Shown here piece by piece: positions 37,578-48,222 of a DNA stretch of 64,000 bases (position 1 is the first letter of the stretch; every line of letters starts with the position of its first letter). The translations under genes and the position numbers were made by a program. This DNA comes from Massilia sp. UMI-21 (GTDB lineage: Bacteria; Pseudomonadota; Gammaproteobacteria; Burkholderiales; Burkholderiaceae_D), in assembly GCA_015277795.1 (NCBI GenBank), contig CP063848.1:682001-746000 (forward strand). The letters run 5' to 3'. Under the pieces are notes generated by a model. That model saw nothing but the letters and a program-made list of their open reading frames with translations, searched no databases and was not told the DNA's origin.

Positions 37578-37661
37578 GTGCTGACCAGCATGGTCAGATT
37601 CCTCGCTCTCTCCAGGACACTGCGGAAAACGCAACAGGCCGAGTTCACCTCGTTAATCCTG

Positions 37662-37690
37662 TTGCGCCGTTGCCGTTTGCACGCTATACT
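37662..37690 (+). promoter_or_regulatory. Probable promoter of the rplC-led S10 operon
   Basis: TTGCGC at 37662-37667 and TATACT at 37685-37690 with a 17-base spacer, about 87 bases before the likely rplC start region. The same TATACT hexamer occurs in the str promoter. It replaces the promoter that normally lies before rpsJ. Confidence 0.65.
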
Positions 37691-37783
37691 AGCCGGCTTC
37701 GGTATGGGCGCGTCTTTTTTAGCCCATGCTTTTTTAGTAGTACTAATTAGCCCCGCCCAATCGTAGGTGGGAATGGAGAAAAA

Positions 37784-38440
37784 ATGAGCCTGGGCCTCCT
37801 CGGTCGCAAGGTTGGCATGATGCGTATCTTCACGGATGACGGCGATTCGATCCCTGTCACCGTGCTGGACGTGTCCAACAACCGTGTTGCGCAAGTCAAA
37901 ACCCCTGAAACTGATGGCTACACTGCAGTTCAGGTTGTCTTCGGTCAACGTCGCGCCTCGCGCGTGAACAAGGCCGCTGCCGGCCACTACGCCAAAGCTG
38001 GCGTCGAAGCTGGCACGATGCTGCGTGAATTCCTCATCGATTCCGCAAAAGCCGCTGAACTCAAAGCCGGCGACACCATCAATGCTTCGATGTTCGAAGT
38101 GGGCCAGAAAATCGACGTGCAAGGCACCTCGATCGGTAAGGGCTACGCCGGTACCATCAAGCGTCACAACTTCGCCTCGGGTCGTCAGACCCACGGTAAC
38201 TCGCGTTCGCACAATGTTCCTGGCTCCATCGGTATGGCGCAGGATCCGGGCCGCGTGTTCCCAGGCAAGCGCATGACCGGTCACATGGGCGACGTTACCG
38301 TCACCACCCAGAACCTGGAAATCGCCCGCATCGACGCTGACCGTCAACTGCTGCTCGTGAAAGGTGCCGTTCCTGGCGCCAAGAACGGCCAGGTGATCGT
38401 CAAGCCGGCTGTCAAAACCAAAGCCAAGAAAGGAGCCTAA
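37784..38440 (+). CDS. rplC: 50S ribosomal protein L3
   Basis: 218 residues, normal for betaproteobacteria. [20 protein letters not shown] at the N-terminus and the internal loop [32 protein letters not shown], which reaches the peptidyl-transferase centre and contains the glutamine methylated by PrmB. Early assembly protein. First gene of the S10 operon here because rpsJ has been separated. Confidence 0.98.
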   Translation: MSLGLLGRKVGMMRIFTDDGDSIPVTVLDVSNNRVAQVKTPETDGYTAVQVVFGQRRASRVNKAAAGHYAKAGVEAGTMLREFLIDSAKAAELKAGDTINASMFEVGQKIDVQGTSIGKGYAGTIKRHNFASGRQTHGNSRSHNVPGSIGMAQDPGRVFPGKRMTGHMGDVTVTTQNLEIARIDADRQLLLVKGAVPGAKNGQVIVKPAVKTKAKKGA

Positions 38441-38442
38441 GT

Positions 38443-39063
38443 ATGGAACTCCAGCTCCTGAATGAGCAAGGTCAAGCTGGCGCCGGCGTTGCAGCTGCCG
38501 ACACCGTGTTCGGCCGTGAATACAACGAAGCCCTGATCCACCAGGTCGTGGTCGCCTACGCCGCCAACGCGCGCAGCGGCAACCGCAAGCAGAAAGACCG
38601 TGAAGAAGTCAGCCACACCACCAAGAAGCCATGGCGCCAGAAAGGCACCGGCCGCGCTCGTGCTGGTATGTCGTCGTCGCCTCTGTGGCGCGGCGGTGGT
38701 CGCATCTTCCCGAACACCCCGGACGAGAACTTCTCGCACAAGGTCAACAAGAAGATGTTCCGCGCAGGTATCTGCTCGATCTTCTCGCAGCTGGCCCGCG
38801 AAGGCCGTCTGAACGTTGTCGAAAACCTGTCGATCGAAGCTCCGAAGACCAAGCTGCTGTCGCAAAAGCTGCAGGGCATGGGCCTGGAATCGGTCCTGGT
38901 GATCACCGACACCATCGATGAAAACCTGGAACTGGCATCGCGTAACCTGCCGCACGTGCTCGTCGTCGAGCCGAAGGCAGCCGATCCGATGTCGCTGGTG
39001 TTCTACAAAAAAGTCCTGGTCACCAAAGCAGCTCTGGCCAAGATCGAGGAGATGTACGCATGA
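38443..39063 (+). CDS. rplD: 50S ribosomal protein L4
   Basis: 206 residues. The loop [25 protein letters not shown], lining the exit tunnel near the macrolide site, and the C-terminal [18 protein letters not shown] are conserved. In gammaproteobacteria L4 represses the S10 operon; with a new promoter and leader ahead of rplC, whether that control operates here is unknown. Two bases after rplC. Confidence 0.98.
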   Translation: MELQLLNEQGQAGAGVAAADTVFGREYNEALIHQVVVAYAANARSGNRKQKDREEVSHTTKKPWRQKGTGRARAGMSSSPLWRGGGRIFPNTPDENFSHKVNKKMFRAGICSIFSQLAREGRLNVVENLSIEAPKTKLLSQKLQGMGLESVLVITDTIDENLELASRNLPHVLVVEPKAADPMSLVFYKKVLVTKAALAKIEEMYA

Positions 39064-39377
39064 GCGCCGCAATCAAATTCAGCGAAGAGCGCCTGATGAA
39101 GGTGCTGCTGGCTCCGGTCATTTCCGAAAAGGCGACCTTCGTCGCTGAAAAGAACGAACAGATCGTGTTCAAGGTTCTGCCGGATGCGACCAAGCCGGAA
39201 ATCAAGGCTGCCGTCGAACTGCTGTTCAAGGTCGAAGTGGAATCGGTGCAAACCGTCAACCGCGAAGGCAAGGTCAAGCGTTCGGGCCGTTTCACCGGTC
39301 GCCGCAACCACACCAAACGCGCTTTCGTGGCCCTGAAGCCGGGTCAGGAAATCAATTTTGTCGAGGAGGCTAAATAA
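39060..39377 (+). CDS. rplW: 50S ribosomal protein L23
   Basis: 105 residues. Residues [20 protein letters not shown] and [23 protein letters not shown] are typical. L23 sits at the tunnel exit and docks trigger factor and SRP. ATG overlaps the rplD stop by four bases (ATGA) with GAGGAG upstream. Confidence 0.97.
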   Translation: MSAAIKFSEERLMKVLLAPVISEKATFVAEKNEQIVFKVLPDATKPEIKAAVELLFKVEVESVQTVNREGKVKRSGRFTGRRNHTKRAFVALKPGQEINFVEEAK

Positions 39378-40204
39378 TGGCACTCGTTAAGATGAAGCCA
39401 ACCTCCCCAGGCCGCCGCGGCATGGTGAAGGTTGTGAACAGCGACCTGTACAAAGGTCGTCCGCTCGCAGCCCTGGTTGAGAAGAAATCGAAGACTGCTG
39501 GCCGTAACAACAACGGTCACATCACCACCCGCCACATGGGCGGTGGCCACAAGCAGCACTACCGTCTGGTCGACTTCAAGCGCCAGAAGGACGGCATCCC
39601 TGCCAAGGTCGAGCGTATCGAATACGACCCGAACCGTACCGCGCACATCGCTCTGCTGTGCTACGCGGACGGCGCACGTGCGTACATCATCGCTCCGAAG
39701 GGCGTCGCTGTCGGCGACACCCTGATGAACGGTTCGGAAGCGCCGATCAAGGCCGGTAACTGCCTGCCAATCCGCAACATCCCGGTCGGTACCGTGATGC
39801 ACTGCATCGAGATGCTGCCTGGCAAAGGCGCGCAGATGGCCCGCACCGCCGGCGCCGCTGTCGTCCTGATGGCCCGTGAAGGCACCTACGCCCAGGTTCG
39901 CCTGCGCTCGGGTGAAGTCCGTCGCGTGCACATCGAGTGCCGTGCAACCGTGGGCGAAGTCGGCAATGCCGAGCACAGCCTGCGCAAGATCGGTAAAGCC
40001 GGTGCGATGCGTTGGCGCGGTGTGCGTCCGACCGTCCGCGGTGTCGTCATGAACCCGGTCGATCACCCGCACGGTGGTGGTGAAGGCAAGACGGCAGCAG
40101 GTCGTCATCCGGTGTCGCCATGGGGCCAGCAGACCAAGGGCAAGAAGACGCGTTCGAACAAGCGCACTTCGTCGATGATCGTCTCGCGCCGCGGCAAGAA
40201 ATAA
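39377..40204 (+). CDS. rplB: 50S ribosomal protein L2
   Basis: 275 residues, standard. C-terminal [16 protein letters not shown] contains the conserved histidine near the peptidyl-transferase centre; [20 protein letters not shown] ends the chain. Essential for subunit association. Start overlaps the rplW stop (TAATG); strong GAGGAGG upstream. Confidence 0.98.
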   Translation: MALVKMKPTSPGRRGMVKVVNSDLYKGRPLAALVEKKSKTAGRNNNGHITTRHMGGGHKQHYRLVDFKRQKDGIPAKVERIEYDPNRTAHIALLCYADGARAYIIAPKGVAVGDTLMNGSEAPIKAGNCLPIRNIPVGTVMHCIEMLPGKGAQMARTAGAAVVLMAREGTYAQVRLRSGEVRRVHIECRATVGEVGNAEHSLRKIGKAGAMRWRGVRPTVRGVVMNPVDHPHGGGEGKTAAGRHPVSPWGQQTKGKKTRSNKRTSSMIVSRRGKK

Positions 40205-40214
40205 GGGATAACAC

Positions 40215-40490
40215 ATGACTCGTTCATTGAAAAAAGGGCCGTTCATTGACGCCCACCTGGTGAAAAAAGTCGAAGCCGCGCAAGCGACCAAAGACAAGAA
40301 GCCAGTCAAAACCTGGTCGCGCCGCTCGACGATCTCTCCTGACTTCATCGGTCTGACCATCGCCGTGCACAACGGCAAGGTCCACGTGCCGGTGTACGTG
40401 TCGGAGAACATGGTCGGCCACAAGCTCGGCGAATTCGCGCTGACCCGTACGTTCAAGGGCCACGCTGCTGACAAGAAGGCGAAACGATAA
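40215..40490 (+). CDS. rpsS: 30S ribosomal protein S19
   Basis: 91 residues, normal. [19 protein letters not shown] and [19 protein letters not shown] are conserved. Binds the 30S head with S13, near the A-site finger. Ten bases after rplB, AAGGGA ribosome-binding site. Confidence 0.98.
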   Translation: MTRSLKKGPFIDAHLVKKVEAAQATKDKKPVKTWSRRSTISPDFIGLTIAVHNGKVHVPVYVSENMVGHKLGEFALTRTFKGHAADKKAKR

Positions 40491-40819
40491 TGGAAACTAA
40501 AGCAATCCTCAAAGGCGTTCGCCTGTCGGAACAAAAGGGCCGCCTCGTTGCGGACCTGATCCGCGGCAAGAAAGTTGACGCAGCACTCAACATTCTGCAG
40601 TTCAGCCCGAAGAAGGGCGCGACCATCATCAAGAAGGTGCTCGAGTCGGCAATCGCCAACGCCGAGCACAACGATGGCGCCGACATCGACGAACTGAAGG
40701 TCGTCCAGATCTACGTTGAAAAGGGCCCGATCCTGAAGCGCTTTACGGCTCGCGCCAAAGGCCGCGGTGATCGCATTTCGAAACAATCCTGTCACATTTA
40801 CGTGACTGTCGGTAACTAA
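40490..40819 (+). CDS. rplV: 50S ribosomal protein L22
   Basis: 109 residues, normal. [20 protein letters not shown] and the tunnel-lining hairpin ([18 protein letters not shown]) are conserved; this loop is a macrolide-resistance site. Start overlaps the rpsS stop by one base (TAATG). Confidence 0.98.
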   Translation: METKAILKGVRLSEQKGRLVADLIRGKKVDAALNILQFSPKKGATIIKKVLESAIANAEHNDGADIDELKVVQIYVEKGPILKRFTARAKGRGDRISKQSCHIYVTVGN

Positions 40820-40830
40820 GGGGTCACAGA

Positions 40831-41661
40831 ATGGGTCAGAAAATCCACCCAACCGGCTTCCGCCTGGCGGTCACCCGTAACTGGGCATCGCGCTGGTACG
40901 CTGGCAACGGCAACTTTGCCGACATGCTGAAGGAAGACCTGGAAGCACGCGCTTTCCTGAAGAAGAAGCTGAAGAACGCTTCGGTCGGTCGCGTCGTCAT
41001 CGAGCGTCCTGCCAAGAACGCGCGCTTCACGATCTACTCGTCGCGTCCGGGCGTCGTGATCGGCAAGAAAGGCGAAGACATCGAAGTGCTGAAGTCGTCG
41101 CTGGCGAAGATCATGGGCGTGCCTGTGCACGTCAATATCGAAGAGATCCGCAAGCCGGAAATCGATTCGCAGCTGATCGCCGACTCGATCTCGCAGCAGC
41201 TCGAAAAGCGCATCATGTTCCGTCGCGCCATGAAGCGTGCGATGCAGAACGCCATGCGCCTGGGCGCTGTCGGCATCAAGATCATGTCGTCGGGCCGCCT
41301 GAACGGCATCGAAATCGCACGTACCGAATGGTACCGCGAAGGCCGTGTGCCTCTGCACACCCTGCGCGCCGATATCGACTACGGCACCAGCGAAGCATCG
41401 ACCACCTACGGCATCATCGGCGTCAAGGTCTGGGTCTACAAGGGCGACCGTTCGGTCACCGGCGAAGCACCAGTCATCGACACCCCGCCGGATGAGAAGA
41501 AGCCACGCGGCCCGCGTCGCGACGACGGCAAGCCGTCGCGCGGCCCACGCCCGGCTGGCGGCGCCCGTCCTGGCACCGCAGCACCTACCGTCCGTGCGCG
41601 TCCGGCTGTCAAGCCTGCCGCTCCGGCCGCCGCTGCGCCAGCTGAGAAAGCAGGAGAATAA
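40831..41661 (+). CDS. rpsC: 30S ribosomal protein S3 with C-terminal extension
   Basis: 276 residues, about 40 longer than E. coli S3. The KH domain ([20 protein letters not shown]) and mRNA-entry helicase region ([21 protein letters not shown]) are intact. From about residue 222 the tail is rich in Pro, Arg, Ala and Lys ([20 protein letters not shown]) and looks disordered, as in related betaproteobacteria. AAGGGG upstream. Confidence 0.97.
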   Translation: MGQKIHPTGFRLAVTRNWASRWYAGNGNFADMLKEDLEARAFLKKKLKNASVGRVVIERPAKNARFTIYSSRPGVVIGKKGEDIEVLKSSLAKIMGVPVHVNIEEIRKPEIDSQLIADSISQQLEKRIMFRRAMKRAMQNAMRLGAVGIKIMSSGRLNGIEIARTEWYREGRVPLHTLRADIDYGTSEASTTYGIIGVKVWVYKGDRSVTGEAPVIDTPPDEKKPRGPRRDDGKPSRGPRPAGGARPGTAAPTVRARPAVKPAAPAAAAPAEKAGE

Positions 41662-41663
41662 GC

Positions 41664-42083
41664 ATGCTGCAACCATCGCGCAGGAAGTATCGTAAAGAGC
41701 AGAAAGGCCGTAACACCGGCATTTCGCACACCCGCGGCACCGCGGTCTCGTTCGGCGAGTTCGGCCTGAAGGCAGTTGCCCGCGGCCGTATCACCGCACG
41801 CCAGATCGAAGCGGCACGTCGTGCCATGACCCGTCACATCAAGCGTGGCGGCCGTATCTGGATCCGTATCTTCCCGGACAAGCCGATCTCGAACAAGCCG
41901 GCTGAAGTCCGTATGGGTAACGGTAAGGGTAACCCGGAGTACTACGTCGCTGAAATCCAGCCAGGCAAAGTCCTGTACGAGATGGACGGCGTTGCTGAAG
42001 AACTGGCGCGCGAAGCGTTCCGCCTGGCCGCTGCCAAACTGCCGCTGGCGACCACGTTCGTGGTCCGTCAAGTCGGCCAATAA
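41664..42083 (+). CDS. rplP: 50S ribosomal protein L16
   Basis: 139 residues, close to the normal 136-138. [20 protein letters not shown] and [25 protein letters not shown] are conserved. L16 positions A-site tRNA at the peptidyl-transferase centre. Two bases after rpsC with AGGAGA. Confidence 0.98.
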   Translation: MLQPSRRKYRKEQKGRNTGISHTRGTAVSFGEFGLKAVARGRITARQIEAARRAMTRHIKRGGRIWIRIFPDKPISNKPAEVRMGNGKGNPEYYVAEIQPGKVLYEMDGVAEELAREAFRLAAAKLPLATTFVVRQVGQ

Positions 42084-42095
42084 CAGGAGTTGAAT

Positions 42096-42287
42096 ATGAA
42101 AGCATCGGAACTCCGCGGCAAGGACCAGGAAGCGCTGCAGAAGGAGCTGAATGAGCTGCTGAAGGCCCAGTTCGGCCTGCGCATGCAAATCGCTACCCAG
42201 CAGCTGGGCAATACCGCGCAGCTCAAGAAAGTACGTCGCGACATCGCGCGTGTGAAGACTGTGATGAACTCGAAGGAAGCCAAATGA
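42096..42287 (+). CDS. rpmC: 50S ribosomal protein L29
   Basis: 63 residues, two-helix protein: [20 protein letters not shown] and the conserved [33 protein letters not shown] 42096 rather than the upstream TTG is chosen from the AGGAG at 42085-42089. Sits beside L23 at the tunnel exit. Confidence 0.97.
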   Translation: MKASELRGKDQEALQKELNELLKAQFGLRMQIATQQLGNTAQLKKVRRDIARVKTVMNSKEAK

Positions 42288-42556
42288 ACGACACCACTAA
42301 AACGGCGCTGAAGCGTACGCTGGTCGGCAAGGTCGTGTCCGACAAAATGGACAAGACGGTGACCGTCCTGATCGAGCGTCACGTGAAGCACCCGCTGTAC
42401 GGCAAGATCATCGTGCGCTCGAACAAGTATCACGCGCACGACGAGACCAACCAGGTCAAGACCGGCGACACGGTCGAGATCACGGAAGGTCGCCCGATCT
42501 CGAAGACGAAGGCCTGGACCGTGACCCGTGTTGTGCAAGAAGCACAGGTCATCTAA
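42284..42556 (+). CDS. rpsQ: 30S ribosomal protein S17
   Basis: 90 residues. [33 protein letters not shown] and [12 protein letters not shown] are conserved. OB-fold 16S-binding protein. ATG overlaps the rpmC stop by four bases. A 226-base gap with hairpins follows before rplN. Confidence 0.98.
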   Translation: MNDTTKTALKRTLVGKVVSDKMDKTVTVLIERHVKHPLYGKIIVRSNKYHAHDETNQVKTGDTVEITEGRPISKTKAWTVTRVVQEAQVI

Positions 42557-42578
42557 GCCTTAAAATTTGTCTTGCGTG

Positions 42579-42613
42579 GCCCGCTGGTATCTGTGATACT
42601 AGCGGGCTTCGTT
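42579..42613 (+). terminator. Hairpin after rpsQ, possible terminator or attenuator
   Basis: A 13-base-pair stem (GCCCGCTGGTATC at 42579-42591 with GATACTAGCGGGC at 42595-42607, one G-U pair) and a TGT loop, followed by TTCGTTC. It lies 22 bases after the rpsQ stop. The poor U-tract suggests partial termination. Confidence 0.6.
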
Positions 42614-42731
42614 CATGTGTTGCCGCAGTTTGTATTCCTCGGTAACTGCGGCCTGTAACGAATGGAAAGTCCATCACCCAAACGCGGCGCTCCAGCAGGG
42701 GCAAAGCGGCGGGACCAAGACTGACCGCAGG

Positions 42732-42755
42732 CCCACGGTTTCCGTGGGGTTTTCT
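42732..42755 (+). terminator. Second hairpin before rplN
   Basis: Seven-base-pair stem CCCACGG (42732-42738) with CCGTGGG (42742-42748), then GTTTTCT. Short but with a T-tract; it stands only 28 bases before the rplN ATG, where it could attenuate entry into the spc operon. Confidence 0.55.
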
Positions 42756-42782
42756 ACGGCTTAAGTTGGGAAAGAAAATACT

Positions 42783-43151
42783 ATGATTCAAACCGAAAGC
42801 CGGCTCGAAGTAGCCGACAACACCGGTGCCAAGGAAGTTCTGTGCATCAAGGTGTTGGGCGGCTCGAAGCGCCGTTATGCGAGCATTGGCGACATCATCA
42901 AGGTCACCGTCAAGGTGGCTGCGCCGCGTGGTCGCGTCAAGAAGGGCGAAATTTACAACGCCGTGGTTGTGCGTACCGCTAAAGGTGTGCGCCGCCAGGA
43001 CGGTTCCCTGGTCAAGTTCGATGGCAATGCCGCCGTCCTGCTGAACGCCAAGCTGGAGCCGATCGGCACCCGTATCTTCGGACCGGTCACGCGCGAGCTG
43101 CGTACCGAGAAGTTCATGAAGATCGTGTCGCTGGCACCTGAAGTTCTGTAA
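42783..43151 (+). CDS. rplN: 50S ribosomal protein L14
   Basis: 122 residues, standard. [19 protein letters not shown] and [19 protein letters not shown] are conserved. Forms an intersubunit bridge and binds RsfS. First gene of the spc operon, preceded by a structured 226-base intergenic leader. Confidence 0.98.
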   Translation: MIQTESRLEVADNTGAKEVLCIKVLGGSKRRYASIGDIIKVTVKVAAPRGRVKKGEIYNAVVVRTAKGVRRQDGSLVKFDGNAAVLLNAKLEPIGTRIFGPVTRELRTEKFMKIVSLAPEVL

Positions 43152-43160
43152 GGAGTCGAC

Positions 43161-43475
43161 ATGGATAAGATTCGTAAAAACGACGAAGTCATCGTTCTGG
43201 CCGGGAAAGACAAGGGCAAGCGTGGCGTCGTTCAGAAGCGTGTAGACGCTGAACACGTCATCGTTGAAGGCGTCAACGTCGCTAAAAAAGCGACCAAGCC
43301 GAACCCGATGACCGGTGTTACTGGTGGTATCGTCGACAAGACTATGCCGATTCACGTGTCGAACGTCGCGCTGTTCAATGCTGCGACCGGCAAGGCAGAT
43401 CGCGTTGGCTTCAAAGACCAGGACGGCAAAAAAGTCCGCGTCTTCAAGTCGAACGGCGAAGTAGTGAAAGGGTAA
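43161..43475 (+). CDS. rplX: 50S ribosomal protein L24
   Basis: 104 residues. KOW motif in [20 protein letters not shown] is intact, followed by [18 protein letters not shown]. Assembly initiator of the large subunit. TAAGGAG ribosome-binding site, nine bases after rplN. Confidence 0.98.
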   Translation: MDKIRKNDEVIVLAGKDKGKRGVVQKRVDAEHVIVEGVNVAKKATKPNPMTGVTGGIVDKTMPIHVSNVALFNAATGKADRVGFKDQDGKKVRVFKSNGEVVKG

Positions 43476-43480
43476 GAACA

Positions 43481-44020
43481 ATGGCCCGTCTCCAAGCAAT
43501 TTACAAAGAAAAAGTCGTCGCCGAACTGACCGAGAAATTCGGTTACAAGTCGATCATGGAAGTCCCGCGCCTGACCAAGATCACCCTGAACATGGGTCTG
43601 TCGGAAGCAGTCGCTGACAAGAAGGTCATCGAGCACGCCACTGGCGACCTGACCAAGATCGCCGGCCAGAAGCCGGTCGTGACCAAGGCGCGCAAGGCAA
43701 TCGCAGGTTTCAAGATCCGCGAAGGCTACCCGATCGGTACGATGGTGACCCTGCGCGGTAACCGTATGTACGAATTCCTGGACCGTTTCATCACCGTGGC
43801 CCTGCCGCGCGTGCGTGACTTCCGTGGTGTCAATGGCAAATCGTTCGACGGCCGTGGCAACTACAACATCGGCGTCAAAGAGCAGATCATCTTCCCGGAA
43901 ATCGATTACGACAAGATCGATGCGCTGCGTGGCATGAACATCTCGATCACCACGACCGCTAAGACCGACGAAGAAGCCAAAGCGCTGCTCGCCGCCTTCA
44001 AATTCCCGTTCAGGAACTAA
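43481..44020 (+). CDS. rplE: 50S ribosomal protein L5
   Basis: 179 residues, standard. [20 protein letters not shown] and KFPFRN end conserved; binds 5S rRNA with L18 and contacts P-site tRNA. In E. coli the S8 repressor site overlaps the start of this gene; no such structure was verified here. Five bases after rplX. Confidence 0.98.
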   Translation: MARLQAIYKEKVVAELTEKFGYKSIMEVPRLTKITLNMGLSEAVADKKVIEHATGDLTKIAGQKPVVTKARKAIAGFKIREGYPIGTMVTLRGNRMYEFLDRFITVALPRVRDFRGVNGKSFDGRGNYNIGVKEQIIFPEIDYDKIDALRGMNISITTTAKTDEEAKALLAAFKFPFRN

Positions 44021-44024
44021 GAGC

Positions 44025-44330
44025 ATGGCAAAACTTGCACTGATTAACCGCGAACAGAAGCGTGCAGACCTGGTGGAGAAATTCGCCGCAAAGCGTGCAG
44101 CTCTGAAAGCGATCATCAACGACCAGTCGAAGTCGGAAGAAGAGCAGTACGAAGCACGCCTGAAACTGCAGGCACTGCCGCGTAACTCGGCCCCGTCCCG
44201 CCAACGTAACCGCTGCGCCATCACCGGCCGTCCACGTGGCACCTTCCGTAAATTCGGTCTGGCCCGCACCAAGCTCCGCGAATTCGCCATGAAAGGCGAA
44301 ATCCCGGGTATGACCAAAGCCAGCTGGTAA
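44025..44330 (+). CDS. rpsN: 30S ribosomal protein S14 (long, zinc-free form)
   Basis: 101 residues, the C-minus type: the region [23 protein letters not shown] lacks the four zinc cysteines, having only one. This is the usual proteobacterial form and needs no zinc. C-terminal [11 protein letters not shown] is conserved. AGGAACTAAGAG upstream. Confidence 0.98.
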   Translation: MAKLALINREQKRADLVEKFAAKRAALKAIINDQSKSEEEQYEARLKLQALPRNSAPSRQRNRCAITGRPRGTFRKFGLARTKLREFAMKGEIPGMTKASW

Positions 44331-44344
44331 TAGGAGAATAAGCA

Positions 44345-44740
44345 ATGAGTATGAGCGATCCTATCGCCGATATGCTGACCCGCATCCGCAACGCACAAAC
44401 TGTTTCGAAGACCACCGTCAACATGCCGTCGTCGAAAGTTAAAGTTGCGATCGCCAACGTCCTGAAGGACGAGGGTTACATCGAAGATTTCGCCGTGACC
44501 ACCGAAGGTGGCAAGGCTGAACTGAAAATCGGTTTGAAGTATTACACCGGCCGTCCGGTCATCGAGCGCATCGAGCGCGTGTCCCGTCCTGGCCTGCGCG
44601 TCTACAAAGGCAAGAACGAAATCCCGTCGGTCATGAACGGCCTGGGCGTGGCAATCGTCTCGACCCCGCAAGGCGTCATGACTGACCGCAAAGCACGTGC
44701 TACCGGCGTCGGTGGCGAAGTGCTGTGCTACGTGGCTTAA
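44345..44740 (+). CDS. rpsH: 30S ribosomal protein S8
   Basis: 131 residues. [18 protein letters not shown] and [16 protein letters not shown] are conserved. Binds the central 16S domain and represses the spc operon in E. coli. Strong AGGAGAATAAGC ribosome-binding site. Confidence 0.98.
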   Translation: MSMSDPIADMLTRIRNAQTVSKTTVNMPSSKVKVAIANVLKDEGYIEDFAVTTEGGKAELKIGLKYYTGRPVIERIERVSRPGLRVYKGKNEIPSVMNGLGVAIVSTPQGVMTDRKARATGVGGEVLCYVA

Positions 44741-44749
44741 GGAGTAGAC

Positions 44750-45283
44750 ATGTCTCGAGTAGCTAAGATGCCAATCGCCGTCCCGGCAGGTACCGATGTC
44801 GCGATCAACGCGTCGTCGATCACCGTCAAGGGCCCGCTCGGCACCCTGACCCAGCCGCTGAACGGCCTGGTCAAAGTGGAAAACAACAACGGCACGCTGA
44901 CGTTCGACGTGGTGGACGATTCCCGTGAATCGAACGCCATGTCGGGCACCCTGCGCGCCCTGGTCAACAACATGGTTACCGGCGTCACCAAGGGCTTCGA
45001 GCGCAAGCTGAACCTGGTGGGCGTGGGCTACAAGGCAGCTGTGCAGGGCAACGCCCTGAACCTGTCGCTGGGCTTCTCGCACCCGGTGCTGCACGCGATG
45101 CCGGAAGGCGTCACCGCAGTGACCCCGACCCCGACCGAAATCCTGATCAAGGGTATCGATCGTCAAAAGGTCGGCCAGGTCGCCGCTGAAGTGCGCGCTT
45201 ACCGCTCGCCTGAGCCTTACAAAGGCAAGGGTGTCCGTTATTCGGACGAAGTGGTGAAGCTTAAAGAAACCAAGAAGAAATAA
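44750..45283 (+). CDS. rplF: 50S ribosomal protein L6
   Basis: 177 residues, two homologous domains; conserved C-terminal [20 protein letters not shown]. Lies near the sarcin-ricin loop at the factor-binding site. TAAGGAG upstream, nine bases after rpsH. Confidence 0.98.
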   Translation: MSRVAKMPIAVPAGTDVAINASSITVKGPLGTLTQPLNGLVKVENNNGTLTFDVVDDSRESNAMSGTLRALVNNMVTGVTKGFERKLNLVGVGYKAAVQGNALNLSLGFSHPVLHAMPEGVTAVTPTPTEILIKGIDRQKVGQVAAEVRAYRSPEPYKGKGVRYSDEVVKLKETKKK

Positions 45284-45294
45284 TCGGAGCTGAC

Positions 45295-45657
45295 ATGGAC
45301 AAGAAACAATCGCGTCTGCGTCGCGGACGTCAAACCCGCATCAAGATCGCCCAGCTGGGCGTGAACCGTCTGTCGGTTCACCGCACCAACCTGCACATCT
45401 ATGCGAACCTGATCAGCCCGGACGCAAAGGTGCTGGTGTCGGCTTCGACGCTGGAAGCAGAAGTGCGCGCCGAACTGGCTGGCAAGACCGGCGCCGGCGG
45501 CAACGCTGCCGCTGCTGCCCTGGTCGGCAAGCGCGTCGCAGAGAAAGCACTGAAAGCAGGAATCACCGAAGTTGCGTTCGACCGCTCGGGTTTCCGTTAC
45601 CACGGCCGTGTGAAGGCGCTGGCAGAAGCCGCGCGTGAAGCCGGTCTGAAGTTCTAA
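45295..45657 (+). CDS. rplR: 50S ribosomal protein L18
   Basis: 120 residues. [19 protein letters not shown] and [26 protein letters not shown] are conserved. Binds 5S rRNA with L5 and L25. GGAG upstream. Confidence 0.98.
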   Translation: MDKKQSRLRRGRQTRIKIAQLGVNRLSVHRTNLHIYANLISPDAKVLVSASTLEAEVRAELAGKTGAGGNAAAAALVGKRVAEKALKAGITEVAFDRSGFRYHGRVKALAEAAREAGLKF

Positions 45658-45669
45658 GGAAGAATCGTC

Positions 45670-46188
45670 ATGGCAAAAATGCAAGCAAAAATGCAAAGCG
45701 ACAAGCCGGATGATGGCATGCGCGAGAAAATGATCGCGATCAACCGCGTGACCAAAGTGGTCAAGGGTGGTCGTATCATGGGTTTTGCAGCGCTGACCGT
45801 TGTCGGTGACGGCGATGGCCGCATCGGCATGGGCAAGGGCAAGTCGAAGGAAGTTCCTGTCGGCGTGCAGAAAGCAATGGAAGAAGCCCGCCGCAACCTG
45901 ATCAAGGTGCCCCTCAAGAACGGTACGCTGCACCACATGGTGTCGGGTCGACACGGCGCCTCGCGCGTCATGATGATGCCGGCCAAGCCTGGTACCGGCG
46001 TGATCGCTGGTGGCGCAATGCGCGCTATCTTCGAGGTGATGGGCGTGACCGACGTGGTCGCCAAGTCGACCGGTTCGTCGAACCCGTACAACCTGGTTCG
46101 CGCCACCCTCGACGGCCTGTCGAAAATGAGCACTGCATCCGACATCGCTGCCAAGCGCGGCAAGTCGGTTGAAGACATCCTGGGTTAA
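45670..46188 (+). CDS. rpsE: 30S ribosomal protein S5
   Basis: 172 residues. Double-stranded RNA-binding-like N-domain with [20 protein letters not shown] (spectinomycin-loop region) and the [16 protein letters not shown] segment are conserved. Acts in decoding fidelity and mRNA unwinding. TAAGGA upstream. Confidence 0.98.
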   Translation: MAKMQAKMQSDKPDDGMREKMIAINRVTKVVKGGRIMGFAALTVVGDGDGRIGMGKGKSKEVPVGVQKAMEEARRNLIKVPLKNGTLHHMVSGRHGASRVMMMPAKPGTGVIAGGAMRAIFEVMGVTDVVAKSTGSSNPYNLVRATLDGLSKMSTASDIAAKRGKSVEDILG

Positions 46189-46199
46189 GGGGAACAAAC

Positions 46200-46379
46200 A
46201 TGGCAAACACTGTCAAAGTTCAGCTCGTCAAGGGCTTGATCGGTACCCGTCAGGATCACCGTGCTACCGTCCGCGGTCTGGGCCTGCGTCGTGTCAACTC
46301 GGTTTCCGAGCTGCAGGACACCCCATCCGTGCGTGGCATGATCAACAAAGTCGCGTACCTCGTTAAAGTAGTCTCGTAA
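46200..46379 (+). CDS. rpmD: 50S ribosomal protein L30
   Basis: 59 residues: [20 protein letters not shown] and [20 protein letters not shown] match bacterial L30 along its full length. AAGGGG ribosome-binding site; 11 bases after rpsE. Confidence 0.97.
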   Translation: MANTVKVQLVKGLIGTRQDHRATVRGLGLRRVNSVSELQDTPSVRGMINKVAYLVKVVS

Positions 46380-46407
46380 GCCTTCGGGCTTACGTACGGA
46401 GAAATCA

Positions 46408-46839
46408 ATGGAACTCAATACCATTCAACCAGCTGACGGCGCCAAGCACGCGAAGCGTCGCGTTGGCCGCGGTATCGGCTCGGGTCTGGGCAAGACTGCC
46501 GGTCGCGGTCACAAGGGTCAGAAATCGCGTTCGGGCGGCTTCCACAAGGTCGGCTTCGAAGGCGGTCAGATGCCTCTGCAGCGTCGTCTGCCGAAGCGTG
46601 GCTTCAAGTCGCTGAACGCATCGTTCAAGGCTGAAGTGCGTCTGTCGGACCTGAACAACCTGGCCGTCGGCGAAATCGACATCCTGGTGCTGAAGCAAGC
46701 AGGCATCCTGCCGGTGGTGGCACGCGACGTGCGCGTCATCCTGTCGGGCGAGATCACCAAAGCGGTGACCCTCAAGGGCCTGAAGGCTACTGCCGGCGCG
46801 AAAGCGGCGATCGAAGCAGCTGGCGGTTCGGTCGCTTAA
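46408..46839 (+). CDS. rplO: 50S ribosomal protein L15
   Basis: 143 residues. N-terminal glycine-rich arm [22 protein letters not shown] and [24 protein letters not shown] are conserved. Late assembly protein. GGAG upstream of ATG. Confidence 0.98.
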   Translation: MELNTIQPADGAKHAKRRVGRGIGSGLGKTAGRGHKGQKSRSGGFHKVGFEGGQMPLQRRLPKRGFKSLNASFKAEVRLSDLNNLAVGEIDILVLKQAGILPVVARDVRVILSGEITKAVTLKGLKATAGAKAAIEAAGGSVA

Positions 46840-46867
46840 TTGCGGCCCTGCCTGATCGGAGCAAAAA

Positions 46868-48202
46868 TTGGCGACTAATTCACAACTTGGTAAAAGCGCC
46901 GCGTCCGGCTTCCCCTGGGGTCGGCTGTGGTTTTTGCTTGGCGCATTGGTCGTGTACCGCATCGGTGCTCACATCCCGGTCCCCGGGATTGACCCGGTGC
47001 AGCTGGCAGCGCTGTTCAAGCAGAACGAAGGCGGCATCCTGGGCATGTTCAACATGTTCTCGGGTGGCGCCCTGTCCCGCTTTACCGTGTTCGCCCTCGG
47101 CATCATGCCTTACATTTCGGCTTCGATCATCATGCAGCTTGCATCGATCGTCTCGCCGCAACTCGAGGCGCTGAAGAAAGAGGGCGAAGCCGGCCGCCGC
47201 AAGATCACCCAGTACACCCGTTACTTCACGGTGGCACTGGCATTGTTCCAGGCGTTCGGCATCGCGGTCGCGCTCGAAGCGCAGCCTGGTCTCGTGCTCG
47301 ATCCGGGCATGGGCTTCCGCTTCGTTACGGTCGTGACGCTCCTGACCGGCACCATGTTCCTCATGTGGCTGGGCGAGCAGATCACCGAACGTGGTCTTGG
47401 CAACGGTATTTCGATCATCATTTTTGCCGGTATCGCAGCAGGTCTGCCGTCGGCCCTGGGTGGCCTGTTCACCCTGGTCTCGAACGGTTCGATCGGCAGC
47501 ATTTCCGCGATCCTCATCGTGATTCTGGTGGCGGCGGTGACGTATGCCGTCGTGTTCGTGGAACGCGGCCAGCGCAAGATCCTGGTCAATTACGCCAAAC
47601 GCCAGGTCGGCAACAAGATCTACGGTGGCCAAACCAGCCACCTGCCCTTGAAGCTGAACATGGCAGGCGTGATCCCGCCGATCTTCGCCTCGTCGATCAT
47701 CCTGTTCCCGGCGACGATCGTCGACTGGTTCACGCGTGGCAAGGACTCCTCGAGCCCGTTCATCGGGTTCCTGAAGGACCTGGCCGCGTCGATGGCACCG
47801 GGCGAGCCGATCCACGCGTTGCTGTATGCGGTGGCGATCGTGTTCTTCTGCTTTTTCTACACGGCGCTGGTATTTAACAGCAAGGAAACGGCGGACAACT
47901 TGAAGAAGAGCGGCGCGTTTGTTCCGGGCATCCGTCCGGGCGAGCAGACTGCCCGCTACATCGACAAGATCCTGATGCGCCTGACCCTGGCCGGTGCGGT
48001 CTACATCACCCTGGTGTGCCTGGTGCCAGAATTCATGACCTCGCAGTGGAAAGTTCCTTTCTACTTCGGTGGCACGTCGCTGCTGATCGTCGTGGTGGTG
48101 ACAATGGACTTCATGGCACAAGTGCAGAACTACGTCATGTCGCAACAGTACGAATCATTGTTGCGGAAGGCGAACTTCAAGGGCGGAATTCCGTCGCGAT
48201 AA
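46868..48202 (+). CDS. secY: Protein translocase subunit SecY
   Basis: 444 residues, ten transmembrane helices. The start is a TTG at 46868 with GGAG at 46858-46861; no in-frame ATG gives a full N-terminus. The plug helix region [35 protein letters not shown] and cytoplasmic loops ([26 protein letters not shown]) are conserved. Forms the inner-membrane channel with SecE and SecG. Use of TTG may damp its expression relative to the flanking ribosomal genes. Confidence 0.97.
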   Translation: MATNSQLGKSAASGFPWGRLWFLLGALVVYRIGAHIPVPGIDPVQLAALFKQNEGGILGMFNMFSGGALSRFTVFALGIMPYISASIIMQLASIVSPQLEALKKEGEAGRRKITQYTRYFTVALALFQAFGIAVALEAQPGLVLDPGMGFRFVTVVTLLTGTMFLMWLGEQITERGLGNGISIIIFAGIAAGLPSALGGLFTLVSNGSIGSISAILIVILVAAVTYAVVFVERGQRKILVNYAKRQVGNKIYGGQTSHLPLKLNMAGVIPPIFASSIILFPATIVDWFTRGKDSSSPFIGFLKDLAASMAPGEPIHALLYAVAIVFFCFFYTALVFNSKETADNLKKSGAFVPGIRPGEQTARYIDKILMRLTLAGAVYITLVCLVPEFMTSQWKVPFYFGGTSLLIVVVVTMDFMAQVQNYVMSQQYESLLRKANFKGGIPSR

Positions 48203-48222
48203 GCGGGGGAGGCATAGACCGA

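Noticed and set aside
48016..48222. N-terminal extension of infA into secY
   Set aside because: IF-1 is 72 residues and ATG 48223 has a perfect ribosome-binding site; the upstream frame overlaps the SecY C-terminus.
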